Part shown: in pieces, positions 28,351-38,130 of the stretch | Position numbering within the stretch: the stretch's first letter is position 1 | How the letters are laid out: each line of letters begins with the position of its first letter | Source of the DNA: Pseudomonas sp. UBA6562 | GTDB lineage: Bacteria > Pseudomonadota > Gammaproteobacteria > Pseudomonadales > Pseudomonadaceae | Assembly: GCF_002434265.1 (NCBI RefSeq) | Contig: NZ_DJJS01000006.1 | Location: 1-64,000 of the forward strand | Direction of reading: 5' to 3' | DNA: 64,000 nucleotides | Translations under genes and position numbers: made by a program | The notes under the pieces: generated by a model | Told to the model about the DNA's origin: nothing | The model's input: the letters and a program-made list of their open reading frames with translations, nothing else | Databases searched by the model: none

Positions 28351-30015
28351 ATGGCGTATTACCGCACTCCTCATGATGTAACGACCCTGCCGGCCTGGCA
28401 GGCGCTCCAGCAGCATCGCGAAGCGCTGCAAGACTTCAGCATGCGTGACGCCTTCAATGCCGACCCACAGCGCTTCGACCAGTTCTCCCTGAGCAGCTGT
28501 GGCCTGTTCCTCGACTACTCGAAAAACCTGATCACCGAGCAGACCCGCACCCATTTGGTGGAGCTGGCCGAGCAGGTCGGTCTGGCCGATGCCATCAAGG
28601 CGATGTTCAGCGGCGAGATCATCAACACCTCCGAAGGTCGCCCGGTGCTACACACCGCCCTGCGCCGTCCGGTGGGCGACAAGCTGGACGTCAACGGCGT
28701 CAACGTGATGCCCGAGGTGCACAAGGTCCTCAACCAGATGACCGAGCTGGTGACGCGCATCCATGACGGCCTGTGGCGCGGCTATACCGAAAAGCCGATC
28801 ACCGACGTAGTCAATATCGGCATCGGCGGCTCCTTCCTGGGCCCGGAGCTGGTCTCCGAAGCGTTGCTGCCCTACGCCCAGCGCGGCGTGCGCTGCCATT
28901 ACCTGGCCAACATCGACGGCAGCGAGTTCCACGAACTCTCGGCCAAGCTACGCGCCGAAACCACGCTGTTCATCGTCTCGTCCAAGTCGTTCAACACGCT
29001 GGAAACCCTGAAGAACGCCATTGCGGCGCGCACTTGGTACCTGGCCCAGGGCGGCTCGGAAGCCGAGCTCTATCGCCACTTCATCGCCGTGTCCAGCAAC
29101 AAGCAGGCGGCCATGGCCTTTGGCATCCGCGAAGAAAACATCTTCCCGATGTGGGATTGGGTCGGCGGGCGCTATTCGCTGTGGTCGGCCATCGGCCTGC
29201 CGATCGCCCTGGCCATCGGCACCGCCAACTTCAAAGAGCTGCTGTCCGGCGCCTACACCATGGACCAGCATTTCCAGAGCGCGCCGTTCGAGCAGAACAT
29301 GCCTGTGCTGCTGGCCCTGCTGGGCGTGTGGTACGGCAACTTCTGGGGCGCGGACAGCCACGCCATCCTGCCGTACGACCACTACCTGCGTAACATCACC
29401 AAGCACTTGCAACAGCTGGACATGGAGTCCAACGGCAAGAGCGTGCTGCAAGACGGCTCGCCCGTGCCGGTCAGCACCGGGCCGGTGATCTGGGGCGGCG
29501 TGGGCTGCAACGGTCAACACGCCTACCACCAGCTGCTGCACCAAGGCACCCACCTGATTCCCGCCGACTTCATCGTGCCGGTGGTGAGCTTCAACCCGGT
29601 GGCCGACCATCACCAGTGGCTGTACGCCAACTGCCTGTCGCAGAGCCAGGCGCTGATGCAGGGCAAGACCCGCGCTGAAGCCGAAGCCGAGTTGCGCGCC
29701 AAGGGCATGAACGAAGCGGACATCGACAAGCTGGCGCCGCACAAGGTGATTCCGGGCAACCGTCCGAGCAATACCTTGGTGGTCGAACGTATCAGCCCGC
29801 GCCGCCTTGGCGCGCTGGTGGCGATGTACGAGCACAAGGTGTTCGTGCAGAGCGTGGTGTGGGGCATCAACGCTTTCGACCAGTGGGGCGTCGAGCTGGG
29901 CAAGGAGCTGGGCAAGGGCGTCTACGAGCGTCTTGTCGGCGCCGAAGAGAAACACGCCGAAGATGGTTCGACCCAAGGCCTGATCAACTACTTCCGCAGC
30001 CGTCACCGCGGCTGA
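28351..30015 (+). CDS. pgi: Glucose-6-phosphate isomerase
   Basis: Interconverts glucose-6-phosphate and fructose-6-phosphate. The 554-residue protein has VNIGIGGSFLGPEL, SKSFNTLET (phosphate loop), GRYSLWSAIGLP, the catalytic Glu/His regions and the C-terminal Lys segment SVVWGINAFDQWGVELGK. I start at ATG 28351 (MAYYRTPHD) with AGGAA upstream; a TATACT -10-like element lies at about 28273. A clear terminator follows. Confidence 0.97.
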   Translation: MAYYRTPHDVTTLPAWQALQQHREALQDFSMRDAFNADPQRFDQFSLSSCGLFLDYSKNLITEQTRTHLVELAEQVGLADAIKAMFSGEIINTSEGRPVLHTALRRPVGDKLDVNGVNVMPEVHKVLNQMTELVTRIHDGLWRGYTEKPITDVVNIGIGGSFLGPELVSEALLPYAQRGVRCHYLANIDGSEFHELSAKLRAETTLFIVSSKSFNTLETLKNAIAARTWYLAQGGSEAELYRHFIAVSSNKQAAMAFGIREENIFPMWDWVGGRYSLWSAIGLPIALAIGTANFKELLSGAYTMDQHFQSAPFEQNMPVLLALLGVWYGNFWGADSHAILPYDHYLRNITKHLQQLDMESNGKSVLQDGSPVPVSTGPVIWGGVGCNGQHAYHQLLHQGTHLIPADFIVPVVSFNPVADHHQWLYANCLSQSQALMQGKTRAEAEAELRAKGMNEADIDKLAPHKVIPGNRPSNTLVVERISPRRLGALVAMYEHKVFVQSVVWGINAFDQWGVELGKELGKGVYERLVGAEEKHAEDGSTQGLINYFRSRHRG

Positions 30016-30034
30016 AGTCGTTGGCTGGACCGGT

Positions 30035-30058
30035 ACGGGCGCTTCGGCGCCCGTTTTC
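30035..30058 (+). terminator. pgi terminator
   Basis: Stem ACGGGCGC/GCGCCCGT with a TTCG tetraloop, then TTTCGT. It begins 20 bases after the pgi stop. Confidence 0.85.
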
Positions 30059-30225
30059 GTTTCCCACAGCCGGCCTGGCGGCTGACCGACGCTCCGCTTT
30101 GCGCCAATGGGAAGCGCACGGCAAGCACTCCACACGTCGAACGCGACGGGAATTGCAAGTCTTTGTGCAGTTGCCGCGGAACCGCTACCCCATGCCATAC
30201 TCCAACCACTCCCGCCCGCGACCTG

Positions 30226-33168
30226 ATGATGCCCCGCATGCTCAGAGCATTGACCCGCGCCTTTGGCACCGTGCTGGCCTTGGTGGCCCTCTACAGCCTG
30301 TTGGGCTTTCTGGTACTGCCAGGCATCGCCCTGCGCATCGCCAACCAGCAACTGGCCCAGTACGCCACCGCGCCTGCCCACCTGCAACGCATTGAGTTCA
30401 ATCCCTTCAGCTTCGAACTGACCCTCTGGGGGTTGGAGATCGGCGAGCCCGGCAAACCGCAGCTGGGCTTCGAGCGGCTGTACGCGAACCTGCAACTGGA
30501 CAGCCTCTGGCGCGGCATGCTGCACCTGGACGCCGTAGCGCTGGACAAGCCACGCGGTGAGGTGGTGTTCGCCAAGGACGGGCACCTCAACCTGGCGCAA
30601 TTGTTCAACGTCCCGCCCAGCCCTTCCAAGCCTGACGAGCCGGCCAGCGACCCCTTCCCGCTGCGCGTTGGCAACCTGGCGATCAGCGAAGGCTACGTGC
30701 ACTTCAAGGACCTGCGCCCCAGCGAGCCGATCGAGTTTCTCTACGACTCGATGAATCTCGAGCTGAACAACTTGAGCACCCTGGCCGATGACAGCGCCGA
30801 CATGACGCTGGTGGCGAAAAGCCCAGCCGGCGGGCGCATCGACTGGCAAGGCAGCCTCGGCCTGGCGCCCTTCGCCTCCGAAGGCACATTGAAGATCACC
30901 GATGCCAAGATGAAGCTGTGGTGGCCCTACATACGCGACAGCCTGCCCCTGGTGCTGCAAGACGGCGTCCTGAGCCTCGACACGCATTACCGCCTCAATT
31001 TCGCCAAAGGCACCGAGCTGCTGCTCGACAAGGCGTCCCTGCGCATAGCGCCGTTCGCCATCAAAGCGCCCGATGGTCGACCCCTGGCGCGCCTGGCCAG
31101 CCTCGACGTCAGCGACGCCACCCTCGACCTGGCCAAGCAGCGCGTCATCGTGGGCAAGGTCCGTAGCGAAAAGCTGGAAACCTGGGCCGCCCTCCAACCC
31201 GACGGTCAGCTGGATTGGCAGGCGCTGTTCGCCAGCCAGCCGAGTGCGCCCTCGACCAAGGGCAAGCACGTACCTGCAACGGCCGAGCCTGCCCGCACCC
31301 AGGCTTCGGCGCCGGCTAAGCCGTGGCAGGTGCTGCTCAAAGACGTACAGACACACAACGCGCTGATCCACTTGCAGGACCGTCGGCAGAAAGAGCCGGT
31401 AGCCCTGGACGTCGGCCCGCTCAACCTGACGATGCGTGGCTACGATAGCCTCAACGGCTCGCCGTTCGAGCTCAAGCTCGACACCGGCGTCGGCAAGCAA
31501 GGCAAGCTGCAAGCGGCCGGCCAGGTCAATCTGGCACCGGTCAGTGCCAACCTCGATGTCAGCACCCAGGACATCGACCTGCGTATCGCCCAGGCTTACA
31601 TCAACCCTTACATCCTTCTGGAACTGCGCAGTGGCATGCTCGACAGCCAGCTCAAGGTCGAGCTGGCCAGCGTCGATCCCTTGGCATTGACCGTCAGCGG
31701 CAAGGCGCAAGTCGACCAGTTGCACACTCTCGACACGATCAAGAACCGCGACCTGGTCAAATGGCAGCAGGTCGATGCCGACGGTATTCGTTACGTGCAC
31801 GGCGATGCGCTGTCGATCGACAAGGTGACGCTGCAGCAGCCCTACGCGCGCTTCATCATCAACGAAGACCGCACCACCAACATCGATGACCTGTTGATCC
31901 CCCAACCTGCCGGCGCCCAGGCCGCCTCCACGCCCGCGCAGCCGGCCAAACCCGCCGACAAGCCGCTGAGCATTCGGATCGGTCGGATCGACATCAAGGA
32001 CGGTTCGGCCAATTTCGCCGACCTCACCCTGACGCCGAACTTCGCCACCGCCGCGCAGCAACTCAACGGCATGGTCGGCACTATCGACAATCGTCGCTCC
32101 CTACCTGCCAGCGTGGACATCCAGGGCAAGGTGGACCGTTACGCGCCGGTGATCGTCCACGGTGCGCTGAACCCCTTCGACCCGATGGACAGCCTCGACA
32201 TCGCCGCCAGCTTCCGCCGCGTCGAGCTGACCACATTGACGCCCTACTCCGGCAAATTCGCCGGTTACCGCATTCGCAAGGGTCGGCTCAACCTCGATTT
32301 GCACTACGTCATCACCCAGGGTCGGCTGCAGGCGGAGAACACCGTCGAAGTCGAGCAATTGCAATTGGGCGACCGGGTCGACAGCCCCGATGCGGTCGAC
32401 CTGCCGATCCGCCTGGCCGTAGCGCTGCTCAAGGACAGCCATGGCAAGATCTCCCTGAAACTGCCGGTGTCGGGCGACCTCAACAATCCGCAGTTCAGCG
32501 TGATGCCGATCGTGTGGCAGACCCTGCGCAACCTGGCCCTGCGCGCCGTGCAGTCGCCGTTCAAGCTCATCGGTAGCTTGGTAGCCGGCGGACAGTCGCA
32601 AGACCTCAGTACCGTGGCCTTCGCGCCTGGCTCCAGCGAACTGGCCGGCGATGCGCGCGCTGCGCTGGACAAACTGGCTGCTGGCCTCAAGGCGCGGCCG
32701 CAGCTGCGTCTGGAGATAGAAGGTACCAGTGCGCAATCCAGCGACGGGCCGCTCTTGGCACGTCAACGCCTGGAGCGCGAGTACCAGGCCACTTGGTACA
32801 AGATCTTGCAAAGGCGCGGTGACAAGGTGCCGGCCAATGCGTCCATGCTGGTCGTCAGCGAAGACGACAAGCCCGCCATGCTCGAAGGCATCTATCGCCT
32901 GCGCCTAAAACAGCAACCGCCGCCGCAATGGGAACGATTGAGCCGTGAGCAGCGTACGCTGCAGTTGCGCGAGGCCGTGCTGAAGTTCTGGTCGGAAAGC
33001 GCCACGCTCCAGCGCCAACTCGGGCAGGACCGAGCCAGTAGCATCAAGGACTACCTGGTCGACAAAGGTGGGCTGAGCGACGACCGGGTGTACTTCGTCG
33101 ATACGACCCTGGGGCAAGCGCAGAGCGATGGCCGAGTCGTCACGCCGTTGCATTTGGACGTGGAATGA
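30226..33168 (+). CDS. DUF748 / AsmA-like envelope protein
   Basis: A 980-residue protein with an N-terminal membrane anchor (LALVALYSLLGFLVLPGIAL). A long beta-rich body follows with repeated FxLxLxG(V/I) patterns typical of DUF748/AsmA-family proteins. The last about 180 residues include an OmpA-like stretch (FAPGSSELAGDARAALDKLAAGL). AsmA-like proteins bridge the periplasm and are implicated in lipid transport; function is not known for this subgroup. The start could be ATG 30226 or 30229, and there is no strong ribosome-binding site. Confidence 0.85.
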   Translation: MMPRMLRALTRAFGTVLALVALYSLLGFLVLPGIALRIANQQLAQYATAPAHLQRIEFNPFSFELTLWGLEIGEPGKPQLGFERLYANLQLDSLWRGMLHLDAVALDKPRGEVVFAKDGHLNLAQLFNVPPSPSKPDEPASDPFPLRVGNLAISEGYVHFKDLRPSEPIEFLYDSMNLELNNLSTLADDSADMTLVAKSPAGGRIDWQGSLGLAPFASEGTLKITDAKMKLWWPYIRDSLPLVLQDGVLSLDTHYRLNFAKGTELLLDKASLRIAPFAIKAPDGRPLARLASLDVSDATLDLAKQRVIVGKVRSEKLETWAALQPDGQLDWQALFASQPSAPSTKGKHVPATAEPARTQASAPAKPWQVLLKDVQTHNALIHLQDRRQKEPVALDVGPLNLTMRGYDSLNGSPFELKLDTGVGKQGKLQAAGQVNLAPVSANLDVSTQDIDLRIAQAYINPYILLELRSGMLDSQLKVELASVDPLALTVSGKAQVDQLHTLDTIKNRDLVKWQQVDADGIRYVHGDALSIDKVTLQQPYARFIINEDRTTNIDDLLIPQPAGAQAASTPAQPAKPADKPLSIRIGRIDIKDGSANFADLTLTPNFATAAQQLNGMVGTIDNRRSLPASVDIQGKVDRYAPVIVHGALNPFDPMDSLDIAASFRRVELTTLTPYSGKFAGYRIRKGRLNLDLHYVITQGRLQAENTVEVEQLQLGDRVDSPDAVDLPIRLAVALLKDSHGKISLKLPVSGDLNNPQFSVMPIVWQTLRNLALRAVQSPFKLIGSLVAGGQSQDLSTVAFAPGSSELAGDARAALDKLAAGLKARPQLRLEIEGTSAQSSDGPLLARQRLEREYQATWYKILQRRGDKVPANASMLVVSEDDKPAMLEGIYRLRLKQQPPPQWERLSREQRTLQLREAVLKFWSESATLQRQLGQDRASSIKDYLVDKGGLSDDRVYFVDTTLGQAQSDGRVVTPLHLDVE

Positions 33169-33197
33169 GGGGTATGGCCATTCCCTGAGATGCAAAA

Positions 33198-33222
33198 AAC
33201 CCGGCACGAGTGCCGGGTTTTT
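33198..33222. terminator. Bidirectional terminator
   Basis: Stem CCCGGCA/TGCCGGG (loop CGAG) with A-run on the left and T-run on the right. It can end both the DUF748 gene and the BON gene, which converge here. Confidence 0.85.
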
Positions 33223-33256
33223 CATGTGGCCCGATCCATCGGGCCAAACCAGAAGC

Positions 33257-33616
33257 TTACTGAGTTTTCAGCGCTTCGGTGGTGACGCTCTTCACGCCTT
33301 TGATTTTCTTGGTGATAGCAACGGCGGTGGTTTTCTGGGCTTCGGTCAGGGTAACGCCATCGTTGGTGGACAATGCAACTACACCGTGGGTGGTTTCAAC
33401 GGTGATGTCCGAACCTGGGATGCCTTTCTCGGTCAGCAGGTCAGCCTTGACCTTGGTGGTGATCCAGGTGTCGCTGGTTTCTTGCTTGGCCTTGGTGACT
33501 TCACCGGCCGCCATCATCAGCGGGGCCTGGGAAGTTTGCTGGGCAGCGAAAGCCGCGTTGGTCATGGTCAGGGTCAGAGCGGTAGCAGCGGCGGCAGCGA
33601 TAGCGAACTTCTTCAT
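33257..33616 (-). CDS. BON domain-containing periplasmic protein
   Basis: A 119-residue exported protein: a Sec signal peptide (residues about 1-25, ending AFA) followed by a short linker and one BON domain (DTWITTKVKADLLTEKGIPGSDITVET... to KSVTTEALKTQ). BON proteins such as OsmY are periplasmic, often osmotic or envelope-stress induced, and bind lipid surfaces. Start ATG 33616 with CAGGAG eight bases upstream. The gene is preceded by an AT-rich region (33660-33760) where its promoter must lie; no clear operator seen. Confidence 0.88.
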   Translation of the reverse strand: MKKFAIAAAAATALTLTMTNAAFAAQQTSQAPLMMAAGEVTKAKQETSDTWITTKVKADLLTEKGIPGSDITVETTHGVVALSTNDGVTLTEAQKTTAVAITKKIKGVKSVTTEALKTQ

Positions 33617-33830
33617 ACAAGACACTCCTGTTTTTCGAAAAGTCTGCGCCGTGGTTTCCGGCTGCAGGTAACTAAATAGATTGCAGAGGCTGTGCCAGGT
33701 TCAAAATTTAATAAATCTCAATTAAAACAAGTAGTTAGCATTTTTATGGATTGGTACGTTCGTGCATTTTGCAAGCCGTCGTCAAATCCTGCATGCAAGA
33801 TGCAAGTCCGCGAATAAAAACGACAGGCAA

Positions 33831-33857
33831 AAAGAAAGGGCCCCGCTGGGGCCCTTT
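33831..33857 (-). terminator. pnp terminator
   Basis: Perfect 10-bp stem AAAGGGCCCC/GGGGCCCTTT (loop GCT), followed on the minus strand by CTTTTTG. It lies just after the pnp stop. Confidence 0.85.
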
Positions 33858-33878
33858 CGATTTACCGCACGATCACGC

Positions 33879-35984
33879 TTACACGCCGGAGGATTTCGCC
33901 GCCGCCACATCTTTGATCGACAGCTTGATACGGCCGCGGTTGTCCACGTCCAGTACCAGTACTTCGACTTCCTCGCCTTCCTTGAGCACGTCGGTGACTT
34001 TCTCTACGCGCTCGTTGCTGAGCATGGAGATGTGCACCAGACCGTCTTTGCCCGGCAGGATGTTGACGAAGGCACCGAAGTCGACGATTCGCTCGACCTT
34101 GCCGACATAGATCTTGCCGATTTCGGCCTCGGCCGTGATGCCCAGTACGCGTTGACGTGCCGCTTCGGCCGCATCCTTGGTTTCGCCGAAGATCTTGATC
34201 GAGCCATCGTCTTCAATGTCGATCGACGCCTTGGTCTCTTCGCAGATGGCGCGGATGGTCGCGCCGCCTTTGCCGATGACGTCACGGATCTTGTCGGTGT
34301 CGATCTTCATCGCGATCATGGTCGGTGCGTTGGCCGACAGTTCGGTACGCGACTGGCCGATGATCTGGTTCATCTGACCGAGGATGTTCAGGCGCGCTTC
34401 CAGGGCTTGGCCCAGGGCGATCTCCATGATCTCTTCGGTGATGCCGTTGATCTTGATGTCCATCTGCAGCGCAGTGACGCCTTTGGCGGTACCGGCCACT
34501 TTGAAGTCCATGTCGCCCAGGTGGTCTTCGTCACCGAGGATGTCGGTGAGGATGGCGAACTTCTCACCTTCCTTGACCAGGCCCATGGCGATACCGGCGA
34601 CCGGTGCCTTCATCGGCACACCGGCGTCCATCAGGGCCAGGGAAGCGCCGCAGACCGAGGCCATGGAGCTGGAACCGTTGGACTCGGTGATTTCCGAGAC
34701 GACGCGGATGGTGTACGGGAAGACGTCGGCGCCCGGCAGCATGGCCTGGACCGAACGGCGGGCCAGACGGCCGTGACCGATTTCGCGACGGCCTGCACCG
34801 CCCATGCGGCCACACTCGCCCACCGAGAACGGTGGGAAGTTGTAGTGCAGCATGAAGGGGTCTTTCTTCTCGCCTTCGAGGGTGTCGAGCAGCTGTGCGT
34901 CACGCGCGGTACCCAGGGTCGCGACGACCAGGGCCTGGGTCTCGCCACGGGTGAACAGGGCCGAGCCGTGGGTCTTGGGCAGAACACCGACTTCGATGTT
35001 CAGCGGACGCACGGTCTTGGTGTCACGACCGTCGATACGCGGCTTGCCGTTGACGATGTTTTCGCGAACGGTGCGGTATTCGATTTCGCCGAAGATCTCT
35101 TTGACCTGGGCAGCCGAAGGCTGGCCTTCTTCGCCGGAGAACTTGGCGATCGCCTGATCGCGCAGCTCGCCCAGACGAGCATAGCGGTCGGCCTTGACGG
35201 TGATGGTGTAGCCTTCGGAAACGGCTGCGCCGAACTCGGCACGGATGGCGTCGAACAGTTCGGTGTTGGCGACGGCAGGTTTCCAGTCCCAGGTCGGCTT
35301 GGCAGCTTCGGCGGCCAGCTCTTTGACGGCCTTGATGACCGACTGGAATTCGTCGTGGGCGAACAGTACTGCACCCAACATCTGGTCTTCGGTCAGCTCT
35401 TGGGCTTCGGATTCGACCATCAGCACGGCGTCAGCGGTACCGGCGACGACCATGTCCAGGCTCGAGGCGGCCAGTTGCTCGTAGGTGGGGTTGAGCAGGT
35501 AGCCGGTGCTTTCATGGAACGCGACACGGGCAGCGCCGATCGGGCCTTCGAACGGAATGCCGGAGATGGCCAGGGCGGCCGAGGTGCCGATCATCGCAGC
35601 GATGTCCGGATCGGTCTTCTTGCTAGTGGAGACCACGGTGCAGACGACCTGCACTTCGTTCATGAAGCCTTCCGGGAACAGCGGACGGATCGGACGGTCG
35701 ATCAGGCGCGAGGTCAGGGTCTCTTTCTCGGAAGGACGGCCTTCGCGCTTGAAGAAGCCGCCAGGGATCTTGCCGGCAGCGTAGGTTTTTTCCTGGTAGT
35801 GCACCGACAGAGGGAAGAAGCCCTTGCCTGGATCGGCTTGCTTGGCACCGACCACGGTCACCAGCACGGTGACATCGTTATCGACGGTGACCAGCACGGC
35901 GCCGCTTGCCTGACGGGCAATGCGGCCGGTTTCTAGCGTAACGGTCGACTGACCGAACTGGAATTTCTTGATTACCGGGTTCAC
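33879..35984 (-). CDS. pnp: Polynucleotide phosphorylase
   Basis: 3'-5' phosphorolytic exoribonuclease and degradosome component. The 701 residues carry two RNase PH domains (about 1-215 and 300-545, the second with FSVGECGRMGGAGRREIGHG), then a KH domain (KIRDVIGKGGATIRAI) and a C-terminal S1 domain (GKVERIVDFGAFVNILPGKDGLVH). It lies downstream of rpsO as in E. coli, with a long leader hairpin that suggests RNase III-dependent autoregulation. Confidence 0.98.
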   Translation of the reverse strand: MNPVIKKFQFGQSTVTLETGRIARQASGAVLVTVDNDVTVLVTVVGAKQADPGKGFFPLSVHYQEKTYAAGKIPGGFFKREGRPSEKETLTSRLIDRPIRPLFPEGFMNEVQVVCTVVSTSKKTDPDIAAMIGTSAALAISGIPFEGPIGAARVAFHESTGYLLNPTYEQLAASSLDMVVAGTADAVLMVESEAQELTEDQMLGAVLFAHDEFQSVIKAVKELAAEAAKPTWDWKPAVANTELFDAIRAEFGAAVSEGYTITVKADRYARLGELRDQAIAKFSGEEGQPSAAQVKEIFGEIEYRTVRENIVNGKPRIDGRDTKTVRPLNIEVGVLPKTHGSALFTRGETQALVVATLGTARDAQLLDTLEGEKKDPFMLHYNFPPFSVGECGRMGGAGRREIGHGRLARRSVQAMLPGADVFPYTIRVVSEITESNGSSSMASVCGASLALMDAGVPMKAPVAGIAMGLVKEGEKFAILTDILGDEDHLGDMDFKVAGTAKGVTALQMDIKINGITEEIMEIALGQALEARLNILGQMNQIIGQSRTELSANAPTMIAMKIDTDKIRDVIGKGGATIRAICEETKASIDIEDDGSIKIFGETKDAAEAARQRVLGITAEAEIGKIYVGKVERIVDFGAFVNILPGKDGLVHISMLSNERVEKVTDVLKEGEEVEVLVLDVDNRGRIKLSIKDVAAAKSSGV

Positions 35985-36080
35985 GGTTTCCTACCTTTTC
36001 AATGGCTCTGGGGGAACTGGTTTCTTGCGAATTCTTGGGCAGAACAGGGAATCGGCCCCGTTGACCGTCCAGATACAACA

Positions 36081-36143
36081 CGAGGCTGGGAGCCTGACTG
36101 CCGCGCGGGAAAACCGCACGACAGGCTCAGGCTGCCAACCTCG
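36081..36143 (-). promoter_or_regulatory. Long hairpin in the pnp leader
   Basis: Arms starting CGAGG at 36081 and ending CCTCG at 36143 pair over about 17 positions with two mismatches, and an inner GCGG-GAAAA-CCGC forms the tip. It sits between rpsO and pnp, where E. coli has an RNase III-processed stem used in PNPase autoregulation; the same role is inferred here. Confidence 0.7.
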
Positions 36144-36233
36144 AAGAGATGCCGGGCGTATCCGACGGCGATGCTGATGTCCAGCACTGCCAAAGATGGC
36201 GACACGCCCCGCACACCACTGGCCAGGCCGCTA

Positions 36234-36503
36234 TTAGCGACGCAGGCCCAGACGACCGATCAGGGTGCTGTAACGCGTGGTGTCTTTGCCCTTCAGGTAG
36301 TCCAGCAGCTTACGACGCTGGTTGACCATACGAATCAGACCACGACGGGAGTGGTGGTCTTTGTCGTTGGCCTTGAAGTGGCCTTGCAGCTTGTTGATGT
36401 TGGCGGTCAGCAGAGCAACCTGCACTTCCGGGCTACCGGTGTCACCGGCGGCTTGCTGATAGTCGGCAACGATCTGAGCTTTTTCTTCGACGCTGAGTGC
36501 CAT
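36234..36503 (-). CDS. rpsO: Small ribosomal subunit protein uS15
   Basis: Early-binding 16S rRNA protein of the 30S platform. The 89 residues start MALSVEEKAQIVADYQ and include LKTHFKDHHSRRGL-like GHFKANDKDHHSRRGL, the rRNA-binding signature, ending IGRLGLRR. Start ATG 36503 with AGGAGA upstream; ten upstream codons are open but unsupported. It lies between truB and pnp as in E. coli. Confidence 0.98.
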   Translation of the reverse strand: MALSVEEKAQIVADYQQAAGDTGSPEVQVALLTANINKLQGHFKANDKDHHSRRGLIRMVNQRRKLLDYLKGKDTTRYSTLIGRLGLRR

Positions 36504-36692
36504 TTGGCTTCTCCTGATGAACGGAACCCGCAAGCGGATTCCAATAGGCCGGGGGAAAACCCCGTATTAATAAAGAAGGCATGACCGCGCCTATTAACAG
36601 CCACCCTTTCATCCACAGGTTCGGGCCGAGGCCCTGGCCTGTGGTTTCGGCCAGTCTGGCCGAATCATTTCGACCGAGTCTATCCGACCGAA

Positions 36693-37610
36693 TCACTCGG
36701 ACCGAATCAATCGACGCGGCGCGATGCGCCCGTCTTCGCTCACTTCGCCGATACCGAGGAAGCGACCGCTGTCGTCCTGTACCCGAACCATGCCGAACTG
36801 CGGCGATTCGGGTGCTCGCACGGGTTGACCGTGCAGCCAGTAAAACGCGCTATTGGCCGACAAGCATACCAGCGGCCAATGCAAAAGACCGCTGTCCGAT
36901 GGCATCAGGAAGCGGTCGAGCGCTTCGTTGCCGCCTTCGGCGTGAGCTTGCTCCAACGCTTCGAGGGTAACGGTCTGCGCCAATTCGAACGGCCCGGCGT
37001 GGGTCCGACGCAGCTCGGCGACGTACGCGCCGCAACCCAAGGCTTCGCCCAGGTCTTCGACCAGGGTGCGAATATAAGTGCCTTTGGTGCAGCCCACCGA
37101 CAGCCGCGCGCGGCTGCCTTCGCTCTCGAGCAGTTCGAGGCGCGTAATAGTAACAGAACGCGGCTCGCGCTCCACTACCTCTCCGGCACGCGCCAACTTG
37201 TACAGCGGCTGCCCGTCACGCTTGAGTGCCGAGTACATGGGCGGTATCTGGCTGATCGGCCCCCGAAACGCCGGCAGGGCCGCTTCGATGTCGGCGCGAC
37301 CAACGGTCACTTCGCGGGTCTGCAACACCTCGCCTTCGGCGTCGCCGGTGTTGGTGGTCTGCCCCAGCTGCATGACCGTCTCGTAGCCCTTGTCGGAATC
37401 GAGCAGGTATTGCGAAAACTTGGTCGCTTCGCCGAAACACAGGGGCAATACGCCGGTGGCCAACGGATCGAGGCTACCGGTATGGCCGGCCTTCTCCGCG
37501 TTGAGCAACCAACGGACTTTCTGCAGGGCCGCGTTGGAGGTGAACCCCAGCGGCTTGTCGAGCAGGATGATGCCGCTGACGTTACGGCGAATACGTTTGA
37601 CCTGGGCCAC
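36693..37610 (-). CDS. truB: tRNA pseudouridine(55) synthase
   Basis: Forms pseudouridine 55 in the T-loop of tRNAs. The 305-residue protein has the catalytic aspartate D48 in AGHTGSLDPLATGVLPL and a C-terminal PUA-like region. It follows rbfA by three bases within the nusA-infB operon. Confidence 0.97.
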   Translation of the reverse strand: MAQVKRIRRNVSGIILLDKPLGFTSNAALQKVRWLLNAEKAGHTGSLDPLATGVLPLCFGEATKFSQYLLDSDKGYETVMQLGQTTNTGDAEGEVLQTREVTVGRADIEAALPAFRGPISQIPPMYSALKRDGQPLYKLARAGEVVEREPRSVTITRLELLESEGSRARLSVGCTKGTYIRTLVEDLGEALGCGAYVAELRRTHAGPFELAQTVTLEALEQAHAEGGNEALDRFLMPSDSGLLHWPLVCLSANSAFYWLHGQPVRAPESPQFGMVRVQDDSGRFLGIGEVSEDGRIAPRRLIRSE

Positions 37611-37613
37611 CGC

Positions 37614-38015
37614 TTACTCCTTGTCGACGTCCGGTTCGTCTGCCTGGTGCAGACGGTCTTCGGCCACGGCGCGTTCGATCAACGCCGACAGATGGACGCC
37701 ACGGCTGACGCTCTCGTCGTAGTGGAAGTGCAACTGCGGCACGCTGCGCAACTGCATCGCGCGGCCCAGGTGGAGGCGCAGGAAACTGGCGGCGCTGTTC
37801 AGGGCCTTGAGGCTCTGAGCCACGGCGGTACCGTCGTCATCGTCGCCCATGACGGTGATGAACACCTTGGCGTGACCGACGTCGCGGCTGACGTCGACGG
37901 CGGTGATGGTGACCAGCCCGACACGCGGGTCCTTGACTTCACGGCGGATCAGCTCGGCCAGCTCGCGCTGCATCTGATCGCCAATACGTTGGGTACGGCT
38001 ATATTCTTTGGCCAT
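37614..38015 (-). CDS. rbfA: Ribosome-binding factor A
   Basis: Late 30S maturation factor that binds near the 5' helix of 16S rRNA, also needed in the cold. The 133-residue KH-like protein starts MAKEYSRTQRIGDQMQRELAELI and contains the family's conserved VSRDVGHAKVFI strand. Located between infB and truB. Confidence 0.97.
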   Translation of the reverse strand: MAKEYSRTQRIGDQMQRELAELIRREVKDPRVGLVTITAVDVSRDVGHAKVFITVMGDDDDGTAVAQSLKALNSAASFLRLHLGRAMQLRSVPQLHFHYDESVSRGVHLSALIERAVAEDRLHQADEPDVDKE

Positions 38016-38130
38016 TCTTGCTACCTGTATCTAAAGCGGCAAACGCCCGGCGAGGCGCGAGCCTGACCGGGCGTTACCTGGTGAGGCGCTGCCTGCCGCG
38101 ATCACGCGGAGGCTGCGCCCGGCACGACCC

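Noticed and set aside
28948..32061. Minus-strand open frame of 1037 codons spanning pgi and the DUF748 gene
   Set aside because: It crosses two real plus-strand genes and their terminator, which no single gene would do.
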